64,000 nt of DNA from NCBI GenBank assembly GCA_963732415.1, contig CAVSZK010000021.1, positions 248,001 to 312,000 of the forward strand, given 5' to 3'. This document shows, one piece after another, positions 54,675 through 63,817 of this stretch. The DNA is from RPQJ01 sp963732415. GTDB taxonomy: Bacteria > Pseudomonadota > Gammaproteobacteria > Steroidobacterales > Steroidobacteraceae. The notes under the pieces were generated by a model. It had not been told where the DNA came from and did not search any database. It saw only the letters and a program-made list of their open reading frames with translations. Position 1 is the first letter of the stretch; every line of letters starts with the position of its first letter. Position numbers and translations under genes: made by a program.

Positions 54675-57600
54675 ATGCTCATACTCAGCGGGGCCCCCGC
54701 GGCTTCGGATTTCCGGCTCGCGAAACTCCTGTCTTCGATCCGGGAACGGACCGGCTCGATTGAGCGCCTGGATTCCCGATACGTTCACTTCGTGGACCTC
54801 GAGCGCGATCTCGACGCCGGCCAGGCGTCGATCCTCGACTCGCTGCTTCGCTACGGACCCGAGGCCCCGGTCGCGCTGCCGGCCGGCAGACTGGTGCTGG
54901 TCTTGCCGCGATTCGGCACTGTTTCACCCTGGTCGAGCAAGGCGACGGACATTGCGCATGTCTGTGGACTCGCACCGGTGCGCCGCATCGAGCGTGGCAT
55001 CGCGTACTACCTCGACGGGCCGGGCCGCCTGACGGAGGAGGAGTGGCGCGAGGCGGCCGACCCGCTGCACGACCGGATGACCGAGGCCGTGCTGCGCGAA
55101 CTCGCCGAGGCGGCCGGGCTCTTCCAGCACGCGTCGCCCAGGCCGCTTGCGATCGTTCCGCTCGCGGCGCAGGGACGGGTGGCGCTGGAGTCCGCCAACG
55201 TTGCGCTCGGGCTGGCACTCTCGGACGACGAGATCGACTACCTGGTGGATGCATTCCGCGCACTCGGCCGCGATCCCGCGGACGTCGAACTTATGATGTT
55301 CGCGCAGGCCAACTCCGAGCACTGCCGTCACAAGATTTTCAATGCCGACTGGATCGTGGACGGTGTGCGCGGCGACAAGTCGCTGTTCGCGATGATCCGC
55401 AACACGCATGCCCGCAGTCCACAGGGCGTGCTCTCGGCCTACCGTGACAACTCCGCGGTGATCGAGGGTTGGCAGGGGCGTCGCTGGTTCGCGCAACCGG
55501 GCGGTGGACCCTACGCGGGCGCGGACGAGCCCATCGACATCCTGATGAAGGTCGAGACGCACAACCATCCGACCGCAATATCGCCGTTCCCGGGCGCGGC
55601 CACCGGTTCGGGCGGCGAAATCCGCGACGAGGGTGCGACCGGCCGCGGCTCAAAGCCCAAGGCCGGCCTGGTCGGCTTTTCGGTGTCGAACCTGCGCATT
55701 CCTGGAGCCGTGCAGCCCTGGGAGCAGGACCTCGGCAAGCCCGATCGCATCGTCTCGGCGCTTGCCATCATGCTGGAGGGCCCGATCGGCGCGGCGTCGT
55801 TCAACAACGAGTTCGGGCGCCCGGGCATCTGCGGATATTTCCGCACGTTCGAGCAGCATGTCGAGGCCGAAGGACGCTCGCCGCTGCGCGGTTATCACAA
55901 GCCCATCATGATCGCCGGCGGTCTCGGCAACATCCGGCGGCAACATGTCGAGAAGTCGCCCATCGTGGCCGGCGCGAAGATCGTGGTGCTGGGGGGACCC
56001 GCGATGCTTATCGGCCTCGGTGGCGGCGCGGCCTCGTCGGTCGGCGCCGGCGCCAGTTCGGCGGATCTCGATTTCGCATCGGTGCAGCGCGGCAACCCGG
56101 AGATCCAGCGCCGCGCGCAGGAAGTCATCGATGCATGCTGGGGCCTGGGCGAGGCAAACCCGATCCTGCTGATCCATGACGTCGGCGCGGGTGGGTTGTC
56201 GAACGCAGTGCCCGAGTCGGTCGCCCACGACGGCTGCGGTGGTCGCGTCGACCTGCGAAAGATACAGAGCGACGAACCCGGCATGTCGCCGCTCGAGATC
56301 TGGTGCAACGAAGCGCAGGAGCGCTACGTACTGATCGTGTCTTCGACGAAAGTCCAGCAGTTCGCAGCCTTCTGCGAGCGCGAGCGCTGCCCGTATGCCG
56401 TCATCGGCGAGGTGACCGGTGACGGGCTGTTGACCGTAGACGATCCGCTGTTCGGCAATGAGCCGGTTTCCATGCCGCTCGATACGCTGCTTGGAAAGCC
56501 GCCGCGCATGACCCGCGACGTGCGCAGGCTGCCCGGCGCGTCCGACGGGTTCGCGGGCGGCGATGTGGACCTGCGCGAGGCCGCATTCCGGTTGCTCAGG
56601 CTGCCCACCGTCGCCGACAAGACATTCCTGATCACCATCGGCGATCGTTCGGTAGGCGGGATGATCAGCCGCGACCCGCTCGTTGGCCCGTGGCAGGTGC
56701 CGGTGAGCGACGTGGCCGTGACGCTGAGCGACTATTTCTCCTCGCACGGCGAGGCGATGGCGATGGGCGAGCGTACGCCGCTTGCGCTGATCGATCCGGC
56801 CGCTGCGGCGCGCATGGCCGTGGCCGAAGCCGTGACCAATATCGCCGCAGCCGACATCGCGCGCATCGAGGACATCCGCCTGTCTGCAAACTGGATGGCG
56901 GCCTGCGGCGAGCCCGGCGAGGACGCGGATCTCTACGACGCCGTGCGTGCGGTTGGCGAGGAGCTGTGCCCGGCACTCGGCATCGCGATTCCGGTCGGCA
57001 AGGACTCGCTGTCGATGAAGACCGCCTGGCAGGACGCCGGGGGAGTCCGCAAGGTGGTCGCGCCGGTGTCGCTGGTCATCTCGGCATTCGCGCCGGCCCG
57101 CGATGCGCGTCGCACGTTGACACCGCAGCTGCGGACCGACCGCGGCGAGACCGTCCTGCTGCTCGTGGATCTTGGCCGTGGCCGCAACCGTCTGGGCGGA
57201 TCCTGCCTCGCGCAGGTGTACGGTCGCATCGGGTCCGGTGCGCCCGACTGCGATGACCCGTCCCTGCTGCGCGCGTTTTTCGCGGCGCTGGGGACGCTCC
57301 GTGACCTGGGGCTGGTGCTCGCGTACCACGACCGCTCCGACGGTGGCCTGTTTGTCACGCTGTGCGAAATGGCTTTTGCCGGGCGCTGCGGCATCGAGGC
57401 TGAGCTCGAGGCGGACGGGACCGGTGCCGCGGCGGCGCTGTTCTCTGAAGAACTCGGCGCGGTGCTGCAGGTCGAAGCCGCTGCGGCGCAGCGCGCGCTC
57501 GAGATATTCCGCGAGGCCGGTCTCGGCGACTGCGTGCGGCCGGTCGGCCGGGTCACCGGCGACGACGCACTGACGGTACGTATCGGCGGCAGGACGATCC

Positions 57601-58568
57601 TCGCGGAGACCCGCACTGAACTCCGTCGCGCCTGGTCAGAAACCAGCTTCCGCATGCAGGCCATGCGTGACAACCCCGCCTGCGCGGCGGAGGAATTCGA
57701 GCGGGCCACCGACGCCGCGGATCCGGGCCTCCACGCGCGGCTGACGTTCGAACTGGCCGATGACGTAGCTGCGTCATTCATCGCGAAGGGCGCAAGGCCA
57801 CGAGTCGCAATCCTGCGCGAGCAGGGCGTGAACAGCCAGGTAGAGATGGCGGCCGCATTCCACCGCGCAGGATTCGCGCCGGTGGACGTGCACATGACCG
57901 ACCTTATTGCGGGGCGCACGCATCTCGACGAGTACGCGGGCCTGGTCGTCTGCGGCGGCTTTTCATACGGCGACGTGCTGGGCGCTGGCGAGGGATGGGC
58001 GAAGTCGATCCTGTTCAACCCGGCGCTGCGAGCGCAGTTCGAGGCCTACTTCGGCCGGTCCGACAGCTTCACGCTCGGGGTCTGCAATGGCTGCCAGATG
58101 ATGGCGGCGCTGAAGGCGCTGGTCCCGGGCGCGTCGCACTGGCCAAGGTTCGTGCGCAACCGGTCGGAGCAGTTCGAGGGCCGCGTCGGGCTGGTCGAGG
58201 TGCTGCAGTCGCCGTCGATCTTCCTCGCCGGCATGGCGGGCTCGGTGATGCCCATCGCGGTCGCGCACGGCGAGGGGCGGGCGGAGTTCTCGGATGCCTC
58301 TGCGGTTGACGCCTGCATCGCCACCGGTCTCGTCAGCATGCGCTTCGTGGACAACCACGGCCGCCCGGCCGCCGCGTACCCGGCAAACCCGAACGGTTCT
58401 CCGGGCGGTATCACTGGCCTCACCAGCGCCGATGGCCGCGCGACGATACTGATGCCGCATCCGGAGAGGGTGTTCCGGACGCTGCAGAACTCGTGGCACC
58501 CCGACGATTGGGCCGAGGACAGCGGCTGGATGCGGATGTTCCGCAACGCGCGCGCCTGGGTCCGCTGA
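54675..58568 (+). CDS. purL: Phosphoribosylformylglycinamidine synthase (large single-chain PurL)
   Basis: Fourth step of de novo purine synthesis: FGAR to FGAM with ATP and glutamine. The 1297-residue gammaproteobacterial form contains an N-terminal domain, two AIRS-like halves (ANSEHCRHKIFNADW, KVETHNHPTAISPFPGAATG) and a C-terminal glutaminase. Cys1137 in GVCNGCQMMA is the glutaminase nucleophile. The end WHPDDWAEDSGWMRMFRNAR is typical. A TATGAT box at 54632-54637 may be its -10. With guaBA it supplies purines. Confidence 0.97.
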   Translation: MLILSGAPAASDFRLAKLLSSIRERTGSIERLDSRYVHFVDLERDLDAGQASILDSLLRYGPEAPVALPAGRLVLVLPRFGTVSPWSSKATDIAHVCGLAPVRRIERGIAYYLDGPGRLTEEEWREAADPLHDRMTEAVLRELAEAAGLFQHASPRPLAIVPLAAQGRVALESANVALGLALSDDEIDYLVDAFRALGRDPADVELMMFAQANSEHCRHKIFNADWIVDGVRGDKSLFAMIRNTHARSPQGVLSAYRDNSAVIEGWQGRRWFAQPGGGPYAGADEPIDILMKVETHNHPTAISPFPGAATGSGGEIRDEGATGRGSKPKAGLVGFSVSNLRIPGAVQPWEQDLGKPDRIVSALAIMLEGPIGAASFNNEFGRPGICGYFRTFEQHVEAEGRSPLRGYHKPIMIAGGLGNIRRQHVEKSPIVAGAKIVVLGGPAMLIGLGGGAASSVGAGASSADLDFASVQRGNPEIQRRAQEVIDACWGLGEANPILLIHDVGAGGLSNAVPESVAHDGCGGRVDLRKIQSDEPGMSPLEIWCNEAQERYVLIVSSTKVQQFAAFCERERCPYAVIGEVTGDGLLTVDDPLFGNEPVSMPLDTLLGKPPRMTRDVRRLPGASDGFAGGDVDLREAAFRLLRLPTVADKTFLITIGDRSVGGMISRDPLVGPWQVPVSDVAVTLSDYFSSHGEAMAMGERTPLALIDPAAAARMAVAEAVTNIAAADIARIEDIRLSANWMAACGEPGEDADLYDAVRAVGEELCPALGIAIPVGKDSLSMKTAWQDAGGVRKVVAPVSLVISAFAPARDARRTLTPQLRTDRGETVLLLVDLGRGRNRLGGSCLAQVYGRIGSGAPDCDDPSLLRAFFAALGTLRDLGLVLAYHDRSDGGLFVTLCEMAFAGRCGIEAELEADGTGAAAALFSEELGAVLQVEAAAAQRALEIFREAGLGDCVRPVGRVTGDDALTVRIGGRTILAETRTELRRAWSETSFRMQAMRDNPACAAEEFERATDAADPGLHARLTFELADDVAASFIAKGARPRVAILREQGVNSQVEMAAAFHRAGFAPVDVHMTDLIAGRTHLDEYAGLVVCGGFSYGDVLGAGEGWAKSILFNPALRAQFEAYFGRSDSFTLGVCNGCQMMAALKALVPGASHWPRFVRNRSEQFEGRVGLVEVLQSPSIFLAGMAGSVMPIAVAHGEGRAEFSDASAVDACIATGLVSMRFVDNHGRPAAAYPANPNGSPGGITGLTSADGRATILMPHPERVFRTLQNSWHPDDWAEDSGWMRMFRNARAWVR

Positions 58569-58608
58569 CCGATCCGACAGTTCAAGACTGCCGGTTCCTG
58601 TCCGGTGG

Positions 58609-59325
58609 TCAGTCGCGGCCGGCGGCGCGGCCGATCGGAGTGATCTTGTCGAGCGTCTCTTCGGCGAAGAAGCGACGCACCATCATTGCCTGCTGCAGCT
58701 TGCCCTTGCGCACGTAGGCCTGGTAGAGCATGTCCTTGACGAGTTCGAGCAGTACGCTCGCCTCGTAGGCGCCGAGCTCCGGCATAGAGGGCGAGGCGTC
58801 GGCGTCCGAGCCGAATAGCACCTTCTTCACGACCGCGAACGTGTCGCTGTCGATCTCGGCCATCTCGCGCGCCTCGTTGATCTGGTTGTAGATCCGCAGG
58901 CGCCCGTTTTCCCCCAGGTTGGCGACTACCACCTGCGCCGTGCGCCTGCACATCGAGGCGAACGCATTGAAGTGGCCGGCCGAATAGCAGCCCAGTGCCT
59001 CGCGAAACAGCGTCTCGCTGTCCTCAGGCAGGTAGGTGAAGTTGAATTTCTCTCTCGCGCGCTCCAGTTCGACGAAGTGGTTGGCGAGCTCAACGCGATT
59101 CGCGGCGTACATCTTCACCGCGAAGCGCAGGAAGATCGGGGCGTTGCAGGAATCGCAGCGGTAGACGATGCCTATCTGGCTCGGGCGGTTCGCGACGAGT
59201 TCCGAGTACAGCGGGATCGACACCGCAGTGATGTGAGAATACACCTGACAATGCGGACAGTTGAGCGCGAGGCTGCGCTCCTGGTCGTGATGTAGGCGGC
59301 CGCTTGAGTCGACGTGGACTGACAT
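58609..59325 (-). CDS. Uncharacterised protein with zinc ribbon and DUF4145-like region
   Basis: A 238-residue protein I cannot assign a function. The N-terminal part has two CxxC pairs, NCPHC and RCDSC, about 30 residues apart, which suggests one zinc-binding ribbon. The second half is helical: LFREALGCYSAGHFNAFASMCRRTAQVVV resembles the DUF4145 pattern found in several nucleic-acid-associated or defence-linked proteins. No signal peptide or TM helix is visible. It converges on purL across 40 bp and stands alone. Its G+C and codon style look like the neighbours. Confidence 0.65.
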   Translation of the reverse strand: MSVHVDSSGRLHHDQERSLALNCPHCQVYSHITAVSIPLYSELVANRPSQIGIVYRCDSCNAPIFLRFAVKMYAANRVELANHFVELERAREKFNFTYLPEDSETLFREALGCYSAGHFNAFASMCRRTAQVVVANLGENGRLRIYNQINEAREMAEIDSDTFAVVKKVLFGSDADASPSMPELGAYEASVLLELVKDMLYQAYVRKGKLQQAMMVRRFFAEETLDKITPIGRAAGRD

Positions 59326-59387
59326 CTGGCTGCATCCGCAAGGGTACGTGACCGAGTGTAGCCGATGCCGTGGCGCCCGGCACCTGC

Positions 59388-60041
59388 TCAGCCGCGCGGC
59401 GGTGCAAGCACCGGGATCTCGGTGCCAGCCGGCTGCGCCACCAGGCCGTCAGCCGTCGCGACGATGATGAATTCCGCGCCGTCGGTTATCGGCTGCCACG
59501 CGGTTTCGGCGACTCCAGCCTCGGCATGGCGCGACCAGCGGGTGCTGCCACTGATCCGGGCCCAGACATCCAGTCCCTGGCTGCTCGCGAGGGCATAGCT
59601 GCGACCGCCGCCGGCGCTGTCGGCGTCCGCGGCGCCGACGATCGGGCGTGATTCAAGCCGGTCGAGGCGATAGGCGGGCTTGAGGCCTAGATCCGTTGCC
59701 AGACCGTGCCAGTGCAAGGTCTTCGCCTCGACCTGCCAGTTCTCGCCCGCCAATTCGAATACCTGTACGCGGCCCCAGGGCAGCCGGACCAGGGTCGCCC
59801 GGTAACGACCCGGTTCCGCCTCGTCGAAGTGGATTCTGGCGAGCGCCATGCCGGGCCGCAGCGGCTCGTAGCTCGCCAGGCCCTCGGCCGCCGTCCAAAG
59901 GAAGGCCGCGACTGCGGCACAGGCGGCGGCGAGCGCCACGTGTCCGAGTGACGCGAGGCGGCGCCGTGCCAGCCAGCGGCTCCAGGCGAGCAGGGCTGCG
60001 ACCAGTGCGAAGCAGGCGAGGGTGACGGCTATGCCTCGCAC
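59388..60041 (-). CDS. Uncharacterised inner-membrane protein
   Basis: A 217-residue protein with two N-terminal hydrophobic segments, about residues 3-20 and 32-52. The rest is a soluble, probably periplasmic domain with VRLPWGRVQVFELAGENWQVEAKTL and YRLDRLESRPIVG (beta-rich). I recognise no family with a known role. It starts 7 bp after the hutH stop, so it is likely co-transcribed with hutH and perhaps ettA. The ATG gives a sensible first TM helix. Confidence 0.62.
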   Translation of the reverse strand: MRGIAVTLACFALVAALLAWSRWLARRRLASLGHVALAAACAAVAAFLWTAAEGLASYEPLRPGMALARIHFDEAEPGRYRATLVRLPWGRVQVFELAGENWQVEAKTLHWHGLATDLGLKPAYRLDRLESRPIVGAADADSAGGGRSYALASSQGLDVWARISGSTRWSRHAEAGVAETAWQPITDGAEFIIVATADGLVAQPAGTEIPVLAPPRG

Positions 60042-60048
60042 TTGCGAC

Positions 60049-61563
60049 CTACGTGATCAACCGCGCGAGTTCGCCGTCGCGCACCAGCTCGGCCAGGGCC
60101 GCGATGTCGCGGTCGAGCCGGTGGTCGTGCGCACGGTACGGAACCCGCTCGCGCACCATCGCGTGCACGCGCTGAAGTTCGGGGCTGGTAGTCAGCGGGC
60201 GCATGCCGTCGATTGCGTGCGACGCCGCGAGGAGTTCGATGCCCAGCACGGTAGCCGTGTTCGCGCAGATTTCCAGCAGCTTGCGCCCGGCCCAGGGTGC
60301 CATGCTCACGTGGTCTTCCTGGCCGGCCGACGTGGGCAGGCTGTCCACCGAGGCGGGGTGCGCGTAGGTCTTGTTCTCCGAGACCAGCGCCGCTGCCGTC
60401 ACGTGCGCCATCATGAACCCGGACTCCAGCCCCGGCTCGGTTGCGAGGAACATGTTGAGGTTGGGGTTCACGCGGCGGTCGAGCAGGTCGATGCGGCGCT
60501 CCGAGATACTGGCGAGTTCCGCAACCGCGATGGCTAGAAAGTCGCTCACGAAGCCGATCGGCTCGGCGTGGAAATTGCCGCCCGACAGGATATCGTCGCC
60601 GAAAATCAGCGGGTTGTCGGACACGCCGTTCGCGGCCGCGCCCAGTACTTCACGCGCGTGACCGAGCGTGTGCTCGACGGCCCCGAACACCTGCGGCATG
60701 CAGCGCACGGCATAGGGGTCCTGCACGCGTTCGCAGTCCTCGTGGCTGCGGCGAATCTCGCTGTCGGTCAGCAGGCTGCGCAGGCGCGCGGCAACCTTGA
60801 CCTGTCCCGGAAGGCGGCTGGCCTGCTGGATGCGGTCGTCGAACGGGGCGTGGCTGCCCGCGAGCCCCTCGACCGTGAGTGCGCCAGCTGCAATGGATGC
60901 GTCGAGCAGTCGTTCCGCCTGGAACAGGCCCTCGAGCGCAAGCGCGAGCGAAAGTTGCGTGCCGTTGAGCAACGCGAGCCCTTCCTTCGCCTCGAGTTCC
61001 AGCGGCTGGTGTCCGGCTGCAGCCGGGACCGCAGGCCCCTCGATCGTGGTTCCACCGTGGGTCGCTTCGCCCTCTCCGGCGAGCGCGAGCGCTACATGGG
61101 CGAGCGGAGCCAGGTCGCCCGATGCGCCGACTGAACCCTGGGCCGGGATGACCGGCAGCACGTCTCCGTTCAGGAACGCCAGCAGCATCTCGGCGGCGAG
61201 TGGCCGCGCGCCGGAAAAGCCGGCCGCGAGACTGTTGGCCTTCAGCAGCAGCATCCTGCGGACGATGGTCTCGGGCAGCGGCCGCCCGGTTCCGCAGGCG
61301 TGGCTGCGGATCAGGTTCAACTGCAGCTTGCGGGTCTTCGACGCCGGGATGACCTTGTTCGCGAAAGCACCAAACCCGGTGTTGATGCCGTAGGTCACAT
61401 CGCCGCGCTCGATTGTGCGCTGCACGGCTGCGCGTGACGCCTCCATGCGCTTGCGCGCGGCAGGCGCGAGTGTCACCCGCGGACGCCGCGCCTCGAAGCC
61501 GCGCAGCTGGGCGAGCGTCAGGCGGGTGCCGTCGATCTCGAGCGTCGGTCTGGTCCTGGCCAT
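60049..61563 (-). CDS. hutH: Histidine ammonia-lyase
   Basis: Deaminates histidine to urocanate. The 504-residue sequence has the MIO-forming triad Ala147-Ser148-Gly149 in GSVGASGDLAPLAHVA, Tyr58 in YGINTGFG, and SHACGTGRPLP; NTATVLGIELLAA and FHAEPIGF are further active-site blocks. No hutU, hutI or hutG is adjacent, so the rest of the pathway is elsewhere or absent. Aromatic-amino-acid lyases share the MIO, but the length and motifs favour HutH. Confidence 0.92.
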   Translation of the reverse strand: MARTRPTLEIDGTRLTLAQLRGFEARRPRVTLAPAARKRMEASRAAVQRTIERGDVTYGINTGFGAFANKVIPASKTRKLQLNLIRSHACGTGRPLPETIVRRMLLLKANSLAAGFSGARPLAAEMLLAFLNGDVLPVIPAQGSVGASGDLAPLAHVALALAGEGEATHGGTTIEGPAVPAAAGHQPLELEAKEGLALLNGTQLSLALALEGLFQAERLLDASIAAGALTVEGLAGSHAPFDDRIQQASRLPGQVKVAARLRSLLTDSEIRRSHEDCERVQDPYAVRCMPQVFGAVEHTLGHAREVLGAAANGVSDNPLIFGDDILSGGNFHAEPIGFVSDFLAIAVAELASISERRIDLLDRRVNPNLNMFLATEPGLESGFMMAHVTAAALVSENKTYAHPASVDSLPTSAGQEDHVSMAPWAGRKLLEICANTATVLGIELLAASHAIDGMRPLTTSPELQRVHAMVRERVPYRAHDHRLDRDIAALAELVRDGELARLIT

Positions 61564-61590
61564 GGGGTCCTCCGCGCGAGTGTAGCGGCT

Positions 61591-63258
61591 TCAGGCGTGC
61601 AGGCTGCGGTAACGCATCCGGTGCGGCTGCTCGGCGTCGTCGCCGCGCCGGCGCTTCAGGTCGTCGACGTACTCGGTGTAGTTACCTTCGAACCAGACGA
61701 CCTCGCTGTCACCTTCGAAGGCGAGTATGTGAGTCGCGATGCGGTCGAGGAACCAGCGGTCGTGCGATATGACCACCGCGCAGCCCGGGAACGAGAGCAG
61801 TGCCTCCTCGAGCGCGCGCAGTGTCTCGACGTCGAGGTCGTTGGTCGGTTCGTCGAGCAGGATGACGTTTCCGCCTTCTTTCAGCACCTTGGCGAGGTGC
61901 ACGCGGTTGCGCTCGCCGCCGGACAATTCGCCGATGGCCTGCTGTTGCTGCGAGCCGCGGAAGTTGAAGCGGCCCACGTAGGCGCGTGAGGGTGTTTCGT
62001 AGTTGCCGACCTTGAGCATGTCGAGGCCGTTCGATATCTCCTGCCAGACCGTCTTCTTGTCGTCGAGCGTCTGGCGCGACTGGTCCACGTACGCGAGCTG
62101 CACGCTCGGTCCCATGCGGATCTCGCCCGAGTCGGCCGTCTCCTGCCCGGTGATGATGCGGAACAGCGTGGTCTTGCCGGCACCGTTCGGGCCGATGATA
62201 CCGACGATGCCTCCCTGCGGCAGGTTGAAGTCCATGTTCTCGAACAGGATCTTCTCACCGTAGGCCTTGGAGAGGCCCTTTGCCTCGACCACCAGGTCAC
62301 CGAGGCGCGGGCCGGGCGGGATGTAGATCTCGTTGGTCTCGTTGCGCTCCTGGAACTCGCGCGACTGCAGTTCCTCGAAGCGCTGCATGCGCGCCTTGCT
62401 CTTGGCCTGGCGGGCCTTCGGGTTCTGCCGGACCCACTCGAGCTCGCGCGCGAGCATTTTCTTGAGCGCTCCCTGCTGCTGCTCCTCGACCTGCAGCCGC
62501 TTCTCCTTCTGCTCGAGCCACGAGGAGTAGTTGCCCTGCCACGGGATGCCGAAGCCGCGGTCGAGCTCGAGGATCCACCCCGCCACGTTGTCGAGGAAGT
62601 AGCGGTCGTGGGTCACCGCGATCACGGTACCGGGATACTGCTCGAGGTAGTGTTCGAGCCAGCGCACGGATTCCGCATCGAGATGGTTCGTGGGCTCATC
62701 GAGCAAAAGCATGTCGGGTTTCGACAGCAGCAGCTGGCAGAGCGCCACGCGCCGCCGTTCGCCGCCGGAGATCTTCGTCACGTCGGCGTCCCAGGGCGGC
62801 AGGCGCAGTGCGTCGGCGGCGACCTCGAGCTGCCGTTCCAGGTTGTGGCCGTCCGCGGCCTGGATGATGGCTTCGAGCCTGGCCTGCTCGGCCGCGAGCT
62901 TGTCGAAGTCGGCATCGGGCTCGGCGTAGGCGGCGTATACGGCGTCGAGCCCTGTCAGCGCGTCCTTGACCTGGCTCACCGCCACCTCGACGTTGCCGCG
63001 CACGTCCTTGGCGGGGTCGAGCTTCGGCTCCTGCTCCAGGAAGCCGATTCGGATGCCCGGCTGCGGCCGGGCTTCGCCCTCGAACTCCTTGTCGACGCCG
63101 GCCATGATGCGCAGCAACGTGGATTTGCCGGAGCCGTTCAGGCCGAGCACGCCGATCTTGGCGCCCGGGAAGAAGCTGAGCGATATGTCGCGGAGGATCA
63201 TGCGCTTCGGGGGCACGATCTTCCCGACGCGATTCATCGTGTAAATGAACTGGGCCAT
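61591..63258 (-). CDS. ettA: Energy-dependent translational throttle protein EttA
   Basis: ABC-F ATPase that binds the ribosomal E site and gates elongation by ATP/ADP ratio. The 555-residue chain has two nucleotide domains: Walker A GLNGSGKST at residues 39-47 and GPNGAGKTT in the second; signatures ISGGERRRVALC and LSGGERNRVHLA. The inter-domain linker is charged (KEKRLQVEEQQQGALKKML). LLDEPTNHLDAESV and LLDEPTNDLDVETL are the Walker B/D-loop regions. hutH starts 27 bp downstream. Confidence 0.96.
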   Translation of the reverse strand: MAQFIYTMNRVGKIVPPKRMILRDISLSFFPGAKIGVLGLNGSGKSTLLRIMAGVDKEFEGEARPQPGIRIGFLEQEPKLDPAKDVRGNVEVAVSQVKDALTGLDAVYAAYAEPDADFDKLAAEQARLEAIIQAADGHNLERQLEVAADALRLPPWDADVTKISGGERRRVALCQLLLSKPDMLLLDEPTNHLDAESVRWLEHYLEQYPGTVIAVTHDRYFLDNVAGWILELDRGFGIPWQGNYSSWLEQKEKRLQVEEQQQGALKKMLARELEWVRQNPKARQAKSKARMQRFEELQSREFQERNETNEIYIPPGPRLGDLVVEAKGLSKAYGEKILFENMDFNLPQGGIVGIIGPNGAGKTTLFRIITGQETADSGEIRMGPSVQLAYVDQSRQTLDDKKTVWQEISNGLDMLKVGNYETPSRAYVGRFNFRGSQQQQAIGELSGGERNRVHLAKVLKEGGNVILLDEPTNDLDVETLRALEEALLSFPGCAVVISHDRWFLDRIATHILAFEGDSEVVWFEGNYTEYVDDLKRRRGDDAEQPHRMRYRSLHA

Positions 63259-63351
63259 GGGTTCTCAGGTCGGCTGGGACGGAAAAAGGGCCGCGATTAT
63301 GCGGCCTTCGGGCGCGGCGCGTCACGGGCGACCGGGCATCGGTTGTAGCAC

Positions 63352-63468
63352 GGGCGCCGGTGTTGCGGTTCGCCCTGTCGGGGACGGCGTGAATCCATCC
63401 CTGGAGCCTCGCGCGCGGCGTCCCTGCCGCGCGACGCCCCTCCAGGGCAACCCGCAACACCGGCGCCC
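63352..63468 (-). repeat. Dispersed repeat, copy C (reverse orientation)
   Basis: Arms 63352-63377 (GGGCGCCGGTGTTGCGG start) and 63443-63468 match as inverted repeats at 24 of 26 positions. The centre, read on the minus strand, begins GGGGCGTCGCGCGGCAGGG and continues GACGCCGCGCGCGAG, as in copy A, then diverges at GCTCC and ends ATTCACGCC. The arms are unrelated in sequence to those of copies A and B. The 559-bp gap from ettA to glyA (63259-63817) contains copies C and B, a period-50 repeat and no gene I can support. Confidence 0.82.
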
Positions 63469-63537
63469 TGCGCCGTGCCTGCCGATACGCGCCGGCGTTT
63501 GACGTTCGGGGCCACCGACCGGTCGGCGTTGCGAGGG

Positions 63538-63638
63538 GGTGCTGGGGCGGGGAGGCCGGGGCGTCGCGCGGCATGGACGCCGCGCGCGAGCCCCCATGGA
63601 CGGGTTCATGGCGTCCCCGGACTCGCCGCCCCAGTGCC
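63538..63638 (+). repeat. Dispersed repeat, copy B
   Basis: The centre GGCGTCGCGCGGCATGGACG with CCGCGCGCGAGCCCCCATGG is almost identical to copy A. The arms (63538-63561 and 63615-63638, GGGGCGG... and ...CCGCCCC) pair at about 20 of 24 positions plus two G-T pairs. It lies 69 bp from copy C, in opposite orientation. Confidence 0.8.
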
Positions 63639-63714
63639 GCCGACGCAGCGCTGGAACAGGCGTCCGCCAGCCTCGCTGCCACCGCGCCGCCGATGCAGCG
63701 CTGGAACCGACGTC
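63636..63714 (+). repeat. Direct repeat of 29 bp, period 50
   Basis: 63636-63664 and 63686-63714 are 26/29 identical, each containing GCAGCGCTGGAAC. The first unit overlaps the last 3 bp of copy B. Only two units are present. Confidence 0.65.
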
Positions 63715-63817
63715 TTCGCCCGGCGTGCCCGGCCGTGGTTGGCGTTCCACAGCCGTGGCTGCGGGAGTGTGCGGTCGCAACCGGCTACAATTGCGCGTTA
63801 ACGACCGTGGAGTGCCA

